64,000 nucleotides of DNA, taken from positions 1 to 64,000 of the forward strand of contig QQVM01000005.1 in the NCBI GenBank assembly GCA_003389385.1, written 5' to 3'. The stretch is from Bacteroidota bacterium (GTDB lineage Bacteria > Bacteroidota > Bacteroidia > AKYH767-A > 2013-40CM-41-45). The notes under the pieces are model-generated. The model was given only the letters and a program-made list of their open reading frames with translations, searched no databases and was not told where the DNA came from. Positions 1-6,271 of this stretch are shown here, piece by piece. A program made the position numbers and the translations under genes. Position 1 is the stretch's first letter, and each line of letters opens with the position of its first letter.

Positions 1-123
1 TCAGGATCGCTCAGGAAGGATAATATCACTTTATAGCCAAATAGGCTGAAGGGCATCCTGGTCAATTGTACATTTAGAAAGGTAGATGTGTTTTTATATG
101 GCGGTTGTGCAACGGCTACCGCT
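1..123. other. Left-edge non-coding stretch
   Basis: No convincing gene is seen here. The 81-aa ORF at 86-331 overlaps the restriction gene's 3' end and a hairpin, is rich in Phe, Cys and Leu, and has no recognisable domain, so I treat it as chance. The segment is the outer flank of the restriction-modification island. Confidence 0.5.
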
Positions 124-137
124 GTTAGCTGCTGCCC
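124..137 (+). repeat. Left outer inverted repeat of the R-M island
   Basis: GTTAGCTGCTGCCC reads here on the plus strand. The complement of nearly the same sequence (GTTAGCTGCAACCC on the minus strand, two mismatches) lies at 4100-4113 beyond the other end of the restriction gene. The pair forms imperfect terminal inverted repeats about 4 kb apart. That they are mobility ends is inference; no transposase or integrase is present. Confidence 0.45.
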
Positions 138-180
138 TTCTTTTCTGTCGGGGGTTTTGCTGTCTTTGGTGCGGTTGGAC

Positions 181-245
181 AGACACACTCTTTGCCAAGT
201 TTTGGCTTGTGGGTCGGCTTGTGTTACTTGGCAATGTGTGTGGCT
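181..245. repeat. Left covarying hairpin of the R-M island
   Basis: The inner arms TTGCCAAGT (192-200) and ACTTGGCAA (226-234) are perfect. Outside them is a TCT/TGT internal loop, then outer arms AGACACAC/GTGTGGCT with one mismatch. The apical loop contains GGGTCGGCTTGTGT (211-224). The hairpin at 3973-4039 has the same design, the same internal loop and the same 14-nt loop, but different stem sequences. This indicates a structure-conserved repeat rather than a simple terminator. Confidence 0.6.
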
Positions 246-265
246 GTGAAGCGTTGGCATTTCTA

Positions 266-3200
266 TTAGTTAATGTTTTTTTCTACTGTTTTTATTTCTT
301 CTGCGGTCAGGTCGTAAAGTTTGTAAACTAATGTGTCAATTTTATTTTCCAAGTCCGTTGTGTCAGATGAATGGTCTTGAGCTTTCTTAGTCAATATTTG
401 GTCTACAAGAGTTTCAATTTTCTCTTGTGTTTTAGTGTCTGCAAGTTTTATAGGAAGATTTTTAACCGATGAAATTCTCACTTGAGGGAAAATGTCACCA
501 CCTTGAGAATTTGTTTTACGATAATAAAATTTGAATAAGGTCGAATTGAAAAGCCCTAAAACAAATTTTGTTTTAAATCTTTTGTCTGTTATATGGCAAC
601 TGTGTATGGTTTGTTCATAGTAAATTCCTTTGTCTGCATATGTAGCGATAAGTTCCTTACCAACTTTACGGTAAATAATTTTATCTCTTTCAAATATTTT
701 TTTATCCCGCATCCAAAGCCCAGACCTTTTCCCTGCTTGTCTTTTGACTTCTTGTTTCATCATTTCTTCGGGTTTATAATTAACCCAAACATCAGTTGTT
801 CCTAAATGAAATCTTGATAAGTTTTTACCGAAATACAGTCTATGACTGTCTTTGTCCATTTTTTTATCAATAAATAATAGGTCTTTAATTGCACCTGCAA
901 CAATTCCGTCCTTTACTTCCGCAATTTCTTTTACTTTAAGTGTGTCGGCTTCAATCTTTGTAATAAGGTTATCAAATTTGGTGTTTATTTCTAAACGGAA
1001 AATAATCTCCTTATCGTTTAAGATGCTTGATACTTCTGTTTCCGATAAGGATTGCAATTCCTGCATTGTAATTTTAAATGCCTTGTATTTTGCTTTTGTT
1101 GCCGGATAATTTTCTACGATTACACTATCTACTTGTGCATCTTCAAATACTTTATCATCAATTTTTACAACGGTTACTCCGTGATTATCGCAAACTATTT
1201 TACGAGCAGTAACAAACTGTTTGTTGTTTAAAAACTTCCCAGGAATAATGTAAGTGAAAACACCTGTTGGCTGTTTTATTTGCATCGCTTTCTCAATGAA
1301 TAGAGAATACAAGTCAAATCTGCCAGTTGCTGTTTTATAAATGGTTTCGTAAAATCTTCGATAATCCCAAGTAATATCTTCAATGCCGATATATGGCGGA
1401 TTTCCAATTAATACATTGAAGCCAACAAAATCTCCATCATCGTTTAGCACTTCGGGAAACTCGAAACGCCATTCAAAAGCATTTTCATAAATCTTGTTTG
1501 CTTTAATTTCTTCTATTTCGGTTTCTAACTTTTGAGTTTCTTCAGTGAGTTCTTTAACTTTTGAGTTCCAATCTGCTTTTTCCTTTTTGCTCATTTCAAA
1601 AAGCTGTCCTTGATTGGTAAGCCTGAAAAGGTCGCCTGATAGTTTTCTTAGCTTTTTTACTTTGGGGTCATTCATAGAAATTTCACTTCTGAAATCCGAT
1701 TTAATGTCGGCAATCAGTCGTTCCATTTCTTTTTTCTGTTCCTTGCTTTCGGCATTACGGTAAGTGTCAACGGCAATTCGGTAGCTGTCAATTGTCCATT
1801 TGCTTTTTTTAAGGGCTTGTTTTAAATCTGCATCTATGGCAAATCGGCTAATAAGTGAGTTTCCGCATTTTATGTTGATATCAATATTTGGAAGTGTTTC
1901 AAGTTCTGTAGTGTTTTTGTAATAAGCGTTTTTCAAAAGCTCAATCCATAAACGCAAACGACAAATTTTTACCGAATTGGAATTGATGTCAACACCGAAG
2001 AGGCAATTTTCAATTATTGTTTGCTTTTCGTGGAAAAGCATTTCTTGTATTCTTTGACTTTCCTTGTTGGTTGGGTTGTATTCAAACAGTTCGCCTTCTT
2101 CATCTGTTACAATTAGTTCATCATTTACAACTTCCACTTGATATTCTTTCAGGCGTTTTCCGTCACGGTCTTGCAGAATTTTCAAGTCATTTTTTACTGC
2201 AATCATTTCATTGAGTGCCGAAACTAAAAAGTGCCCTGAACCAACAGCAGGGTCGCAAATTTTGATGCTGTTTACTATTTTGTTGGCTTCCTTTCGGTCT
2301 TCAATTTTATCGTAGAGTTCTTCAATGTCTTTGCAGTTCCATTTTTTGGTTTCGTTAAATTTTTGAACCACCGCTTTGCGGATGGTTTCACGACACATAT
2401 ACATTGTGATGAAACCCGGAGTAAAGAATGAACCTTCTTTGTAGCCGTTTATTTTCTCAAAGATTAATCCGAGAACCGAAGCGTTAATAAGCGACTTGTT
2501 ATCTTCTTGTATTTCTTCCGAACCTTCACTGCTGAAATCATATGCGTTCAAAAACTCAAACAGATATTCCAAAGTATTTAAACTTCCTGTTCGCTTTTTG
2601 CCTTGGTCGTTTTTTAATACGGTGGTTGAAATGATTGGTATTTTCTTATCGTCCTTTAAATTGCTTATGAATAAGGTTACTTGTTCAATATCTGTTGGTT
2701 CAAAAAGCGAACTGTTTAAGTAAGGAACTTTTTCAAAAGCCTTTTTTACATCATCATTTCTGTCACTATATTTACGAGCCAACACTTGAAAGAACAAGCT
2801 GTTTAGGTCGTCATAGTTTTTGATTTTGTCAAGGTTAAGAAACGAATACGATTTGTCGCCTTTGTGGTAAGTAATAAGTTGGGCTTCCAGCAACTTCAAA
2901 AACAGTATTCGGTTTATCCAAGTAATGGAAAGTTCAAGGGCAACATTGAAAAGCCTTTCTTGTGTTGTGCTTCCAAATTGGTTTGGTTTGTCTAATCGAC
3001 TTAGTTTATCTAAGCTGTCAAGCTGAATGATTGCATCTTCGAGAATTGTTCCAGAATGTCTTTCGCCTGATTTGTTTCGTTCAATAAGTTTTTTGTTTCC
3101 TTCTTTGGTTTCGGTTAAGCCAATAATGTGCAACAACTCGCTGTAAAAGCGTTTGTCAAGGCTGTTGCTGTCGTTGGTGAATGGAAGTTTTAAAAGATGT

Positions 3201-3898
3201 TCAGGCGTTAAAAGTTTGAATAAAGCAATTAATGAGTTGTCGTCTGCTTTGTCAGCATTACGAAGTGGCTTTTGATAGTCCTGAATATTGAAGTATGTAA
3301 ATTCAATTTCTATTGCTATGTCTGCGATAAATGGCTCGGCAATTTGTTTGTAGAAAAAATCGGTTTTTGTATCTGCCAAACGCCCACCTTCAAACTCTGT
3401 AAATTGTTTTACAAGATTTTTGTTTTGCGCAAAAAGCCTATCGAATAGGGTAGCGTCAAAAATGAACCATTCGTTAATGTTGGTCGCCACCAAATGTTTT
3501 ACTTCAAGATTTTTGTGAGTAATTCTTTCTCGTAAATAGTAAAGCACCAATTCCTGAAACGCTTTTGCGTTCAGTTTTTTGGTGGTAATCATTTCCGTTT
3601 TGTTGGTTGGCTTTTTAGCTTCAATGATTACACCAACGGAACTTTTAGCCGTATTGCCATTGTGAATAACAAGGTCGTTTCGACCTTTGGTATTTATAAA
3701 ATGGTTCGGGTCGTAATAGGTTTTCTTTAAAAAGTCAATGACAAGGTTTTTATGAAACTCTTCGCTTTCGGTGTCATTTGTCCTGTCGAGTAAAGCAATT
3801 AGATTAGTCTTGAAACCTTCAATTTCAGTCCTGTTCGGTTTTACTTTTAAAAAGGCTTTGTTTAATGCCTTTCTTGGTTTCAATTCTTTTAATTCCAT
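266..3898 (-). CDS. Type IIG-like restriction-modification protein (fused nuclease and N6-adenine methylase)
   Basis: A single 1210-aa polypeptide likely both cuts and methylates DNA. Around residues 75-95 there is an Asp followed by EAKKP, a PD-(D/E)xK-type nuclease signature. Residues near 548 carry the AdoMet-binding motif DPAVGSGHFL, and near 833 the catalytic motif NPPY of N6-adenine/N4-cytosine methylases. The C-terminal 300 residues would be the target-recognition region. Length and order fit the Eco57I/type IIG family; BREX PglX and type I HsdM are less likely because no partner genes (HsdR, HsdS, Pgl) are present. The start is an ATG. The gene is visibly A+T-richer than its neighbours, stands alone and is flanked by repeats on both sides, suggesting horizontal acquisition. 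The recognition site cannot be read from the sequence. Confidence 0.88.
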   Translation of the reverse strand: MELKELKPRKALNKAFLKVKPNRTEIEGFKTNLIALLDRTNDTESEEFHKNLVIDFLKKTYYDPNHFINTKGRNDLVIHNGNTAKSSVGVIIEAKKPTNKTEMITTKKLNAKAFQELVLYYLRERITHKNLEVKHLVATNINEWFIFDATLFDRLFAQNKNLVKQFTEFEGGRLADTKTDFFYKQIAEPFIADIAIEIEFTYFNIQDYQKPLRNADKADDNSLIALFKLLTPEHLLKLPFTNDSNSLDKRFYSELLHIIGLTETKEGNKKLIERNKSGERHSGTILEDAIIQLDSLDKLSRLDKPNQFGSTTQERLFNVALELSITWINRILFLKLLEAQLITYHKGDKSYSFLNLDKIKNYDDLNSLFFQVLARKYSDRNDDVKKAFEKVPYLNSSLFEPTDIEQVTLFISNLKDDKKIPIISTTVLKNDQGKKRTGSLNTLEYLFEFLNAYDFSSEGSEEIQEDNKSLINASVLGLIFEKINGYKEGSFFTPGFITMYMCRETIRKAVVQKFNETKKWNCKDIEELYDKIEDRKEANKIVNSIKICDPAVGSGHFLVSALNEMIAVKNDLKILQDRDGKRLKEYQVEVVNDELIVTDEEGELFEYNPTNKESQRIQEMLFHEKQTIIENCLFGVDINSNSVKICRLRLWIELLKNAYYKNTTELETLPNIDINIKCGNSLISRFAIDADLKQALKKSKWTIDSYRIAVDTYRNAESKEQKKEMERLIADIKSDFRSEISMNDPKVKKLRKLSGDLFRLTNQGQLFEMSKKEKADWNSKVKELTEETQKLETEIEEIKANKIYENAFEWRFEFPEVLNDDGDFVGFNVLIGNPPYIGIEDITWDYRRFYETIYKTATGRFDLYSLFIEKAMQIKQPTGVFTYIIPGKFLNNKQFVTARKIVCDNHGVTVVKIDDKVFEDAQVDSVIVENYPATKAKYKAFKITMQELQSLSETEVSSILNDKEIIFRLEINTKFDNLITKIEADTLKVKEIAEVKDGIVAGAIKDLLFIDKKMDKDSHRLYFGKNLSRFHLGTTDVWVNYKPEEMMKQEVKRQAGKRSGLWMRDKKIFERDKIIYRKVGKELIATYADKGIYYEQTIHSCHITDKRFKTKFVLGLFNSTLFKFYYRKTNSQGGDIFPQVRISSVKNLPIKLADTKTQEKIETLVDQILTKKAQDHSSDTTDLENKIDTLVYKLYDLTAEEIKTVEKNIN

Positions 3899-3972
3899 CT
3901 ACAATTTTATGTTCTTTTTTCAGTCGGTTAAGATAAGTTTTAATGTCGAAACGATGTCAGTGCGTTGGCAAA

Positions 3973-4039
3973 AAAATGGCTCTTTTGGTTTTGCGAAGGG
4001 TCGGCTTGTGTGTCGGGCAAAACCAAATGTGCCATTTTG
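3973..4039. repeat. Right covarying hairpin of the R-M island
   Basis: Outer arms AAAATGGC (3973-3980) and GCCATTTT (4032-4039) are perfect, followed by a TCT/TGT internal loop and perfect 11-bp inner arms TTTGGTTTTGC (3984-3994) and GCAAAACCAAA (4017-4027). The loop carries GGGTCGGCTTGTGT (3998-4011), identical to the left hairpin's. It lies upstream of the restriction gene start at 3898, so it could also act on that gene's transcript or promoter region. Confidence 0.65.
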
Positions 4040-4099
4040 TGCGGTTGGCTTTTCGGGTCATTTTTCTGTCAGTTTGTTGTTGCTCTGTCGTTCGTCATA

Positions 4100-4113
4100 G
4101 GGTTGCAGCTAAC
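4100..4113 (-). repeat. Right outer inverted repeat of the R-M island
   Basis: GGGTTGCAGCTAAC is the near-complement of the sequence at 124-137. Together they enclose both hairpins and the restriction gene. The match is short, so chance or a shared repeat family remains possible. Confidence 0.45.
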
Positions 4114-4329
4114 TAGTTTATTCCCACCAGTAATTATTAATATCTATACAGATCTCATTAATCCATCACTCCAAACCCTTAAAGAAATATTGTCTTTCCT
4201 GTCTATAAATCATACCAATCCTGACAAAACTATAAATTCCTCCACGCAAAAAGTTTAGAACAATCCCCCGCAATCAATAAAGCAAGATTGGGAAATATTT
4301 TAGGAAAAGCAAGGGATGAACGGTTCGTG
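4114..4329. other. Non-coding spacer
   Basis: A+T-rich spacer between the R-M island and the tandem array. No gene, RNA or strong hairpin is seen; ORFs covering it run into repeat DNA and look accidental. Confidence 0.5.
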
Positions 4330-4717
4330 ATTCGAGGAAAAGGTTCGAAGGGAAATGGTTCGGAGTTCGAGGAAAGGGGTCGAAGGGAATGGTTCGGAGT
4401 TCGAGGAACGGGTTCGAAGGGAAATGTTTCAGAGTTCAAGGAAAGGGTTCGAAGGGAAATGTTTCGGAGTTCGAGGAAAGGGGTCGAAGGGAATGGTTCG
4501 GAGTTCGAGGAACGGGTTCGAAGGGAAATGTTTCGGAGTTCATGGAACGGGTTCGAAGGGAAATGTTTCGGAGTTCGAGGAAAGGGTTCGAAGGGAAATG
4601 TTTCGGAGTTCGAGGAAAGGGGTCGAAGGGAATGGTTCGGAGTTCGAGGAAAGAGGTCGAAGGGAATGTTTCGGAGTTCAAGGAACGGGTTCGAAGAATA
4701 TTCGTTCGGAGTTCGAG
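4330..4717. repeat. Tandem array, about 11 copies of a 34-35 bp unit
   Basis: Consecutive units alternate TTCGAAGGGAAATG with TTCGGAGTTCGAGGAA, with substitutions such as ttcaagg and ttcatgg and one-base length variants. The unit contains no stop codon in several frames and its length is not a multiple of three, so the track reports four overlapping ORFs on both strands here. These are artefacts of the repeat. There are no unique spacers, so it is not CRISPR. It resembles a variable-number tandem repeat and shares the core TTCGGAGTTCG with the array at 6100-6215. Confidence 0.85.
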
Positions 4718-4751
4718 TCTGAACTTTTTTCGAACTCAGCACCCACACCCG

Positions 4752-4786
4752 CCCTCATCCGCCGAAGCGCGAAGCGCGTAAGAGGG
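4752..4786. terminator. Imperfect hairpin after the MORN-repeat gene
   Basis: CCCTCATCCGC (4752-4762) faces GCGTAAGAGGG (4776-4786) with two mismatches, enclosing a GCGC-rich loop. It lies just past the stop of the minus-strand gene ending at 4795, so it may end its transcript. A T-tract is missing, so it may instead be an intergenic palindromic repeat. Confidence 0.35.
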
Positions 4787-4794
4787 ACTCTCAT

Positions 4795-5535
4795 TCACTT
4801 CACCTTCATTTCCTTCACAAGCATACCTTTCCTGTACACAATCTTTTGCACCAGAATTCCTTTGTCATAAATCTTCCATTCTCCTTCTTGTTCGTTGTTG
4901 GTATAATTGCCTTCTTTGATTAGTTCTCCGTTTTCTCCGTACTCTTTGGATGGGCCGTGGATGCTGCCGTTTACATAAGTGTACTCGAGCGTGGGATTGC
5001 CGTCTTGTTTGTACCATCGGCTGATGCCGTCTCTTTGTCCGTTTTTATAATTGGCTTCTTCCTGCAACTTGGTGTTTTCGTAATAGCTGCGCTTTTCTCC
5101 TGTGAGGATTCCATTGCTGTAGTTTTCAAATGTCTTCACACGCCCGTTGCTGAGATAAACCGTGCGCTTGCCTTCGAGGATGCCGTTCACATAGGTCTCG
5201 TCTTCGGTCGCCTGACCGAGCTGCGAGAATTTGATACTGGCTCCGTGCTTTTTGCCCATCCTGTATTCTGTGAGCTGGGTGAGGATGCCATTGCCTTTTA
5301 AGTATTCGCGCCAGACTCCGTCTTTCTCACCATTCAGCTTGCTGCCTTGCTGCATCACATTGCCCCGTGTGCTGAGTATCATCCAGTATTCGCGCCCGGC
5401 TTCGTTCGGGTCTTTGCGTATGACGGTGTCTTTGGCTAGGTCGTCGTTTTCATTGCGCACCAATGCCGGATTGCCTTGGGCAAATGCATTCAGCTTGAGT
5501 AGAAGTAAAATTGAGTGGAGTAGAATGTGTTTCAT
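4795..5535 (-). CDS. Secreted MORN-repeat (YwqK-like) protein
   Basis: A 246-aa protein with a signal peptide ending near AFAQ. The rest is built of about seven repeats of roughly 23 residues with the pattern G-x-x-x-G-x-W/x-x-Y-x-x-G, such as NGEKDGVWREY and NEQEGEWKIY. These are MORN-like repeats, as in the family often annotated as YwqK antitoxin. In Bacteroidota such proteins are usually exported and of unknown role, and the toxin-antitoxin label should not be taken as function. No toxin gene lies nearby. It is divergent from the acetyltransferase at 5578 and sits between two repeat arrays. Confidence 0.75.
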   Translation of the reverse strand: MKHILLHSILLLLKLNAFAQGNPALVRNENDDLAKDTVIRKDPNEAGREYWMILSTRGNVMQQGSKLNGEKDGVWREYLKGNGILTQLTEYRMGKKHGASIKFSQLGQATEDETYVNGILEGKRTVYLSNGRVKTFENYSNGILTGEKRSYYENTKLQEEANYKNGQRDGISRWYKQDGNPTLEYTYVNGSIHGPSKEYGENGELIKEGNYTNNEQEGEWKIYDKGILVQKIVYRKGMLVKEMKVK

Positions 5536-5551
5536 ATTTTTATGACCGGAA

Positions 5552-5559
5552 TATCTTTG
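5552..5559 (+). promoter_or_regulatory. Bacteroidota -7 box TATCTTTG
   Basis: TATCTTTG matches the TAnnTTTG consensus and lies 18 nt before the ATG of the acetyltransferase gene. The -33 element is weak (TTTC near 5530). Confidence 0.45.
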
Positions 5560-5577
5560 TGATTTTCCTGCAAAATT

Positions 5578-6099
5578 ATGAATTCAGTCAGAATTAAAAT
5601 CGCCAGCCCGGAGGATTACCTTCTTGTCGCCAAAACAGGGCGCGATACTTTTTATGAAACCTGGAAGCCGGTGAATACGGAAGAGGATCTGCAGCTATAT
5701 ATGGCTAAGGCATTTGATCCGGAGAAGATACGTGAAGAAATACAGGACAGTGCCGTGAATACTTTTCTGCTGGCGATGAATGGAGAAGAAGCCATCGGTT
5801 ATGCCAAGCTGCGCCGCGATCGTACGCATACGGGAATAGGGGATGGGTCGGCTATCGAAATCGAGCGTATCTATGCTTTCAAATCTCATCACGGATTGGG
5901 TGCAGGCAAATCGCTGATGGATGAGTGTATGCGAATTGCTTCAGAAGAAAATCACCGCTGGATCTGGCTGGGCGTGAACATCGACAATCACCGCGCCATC
6001 GCTTTTTATAAAAAGTATGGATTCGAAATTTTTGGCTCCAAGAATTTTGTGCTCGGCAATGCAGTGGATGAGGATTTTTTGATGAAAAGGGAGGTGTAG
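5578..6099 (+). CDS. GNAT-family N-acetyltransferase
   Basis: This 173-aa protein should transfer an acetyl group from acetyl-CoA to an amine; the substrate is unknown. The acetyl-CoA loop is seen as HHGLGAGKSLMDE near residue 105, preceded by the strand AIEIERIYAF and followed by WLGVNIDNHRAIAFYKKYGFE, the typical motif B of the fold. Length is normal for a stand-alone GNAT. It starts at an ATG after a TATCTTTG box. It is monocistronic and convergent with lptD, with the G-rich array and inverted repeat starting right after its stop. Confidence 0.85.
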   Translation: MNSVRIKIASPEDYLLVAKTGRDTFYETWKPVNTEEDLQLYMAKAFDPEKIREEIQDSAVNTFLLAMNGEEAIGYAKLRRDRTHTGIGDGSAIEIERIYAFKSHHGLGAGKSLMDECMRIASEENHRWIWLGVNIDNHRAIAFYKKYGFEIFGSKNFVLGNAVDEDFLMKREV

Positions 6100-6215
6100 G
6101 TGGTTCGGGGTTCGGAGTTCGGGGTTTGGGGTTTGGGGTTTGGGGTTTGGGGTTCGGTGTTCGGGGTTTGGGGTTCGGTGTTCGGGGTTCGGAGTTCGGG
6201 GTTCGGAGTTCGAGT
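6100..6215. repeat. G-rich heptamer array (GGGGTTT / GGGGTTC / GGAGTTC)
   Basis: About 16 back-to-back 7-bp units of the type GGGGTTY or GGAGTTC directly follow the acetyltransferase stop codon. The plus strand has at least five consecutive G4 runs spaced by three bases and is a strong candidate for G-quadruplex formation. The minus-strand ORFs with PNPKPQTP repeats are translations of this array and are not counted as genes. Confidence 0.8.
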
Positions 6216-6269
6216 TCGAAAGGGCATGAGTGTAAAGTCACCATCGAACTTCGAACTCGAACTCCGAAC
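6201..6269. terminator. Perfect 20-bp inverted repeat between convergent genes
   Basis: Arms GTTCGGAGTTCGAGTTCGAA (6201-6220) and its exact complement at 6250-6269 enclose 29 nt. It sits between the acetyltransferase and lptD stop codons and could end transcription from both sides, although there is no long T-tract. Its left arm merges with the heptamer array. Confidence 0.6.
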
Positions 6270-6271
6270 TA

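Noticed and set aside
86-331. 81-aa ORF at the left edge
   Set aside because: Overlaps the restriction gene's 3' end and a hairpin, and is rich in Cys/Phe/Leu with no domain.
4330-4360. tRNA T-loop-like GGTTCGA in the array
   Set aside because: The motif recurs in each repeat, and no acceptor stem or anticodon arm can be formed.
4330-4717. Possible CRISPR array
   Set aside because: Repeats are directly adjacent with no unique spacers, and no cas genes are present.
4230-4870. Five overlapping ORFs of 81-172 aa in both strands
   Set aside because: They are translations of the 34-35 bp tandem array in different frames, low in complexity and without start signals.
4795-5535. Antitoxin function of the YwqK-like protein
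   Set aside because: The label comes from a family name; the protein has a signal peptide and no toxin gene nearby.
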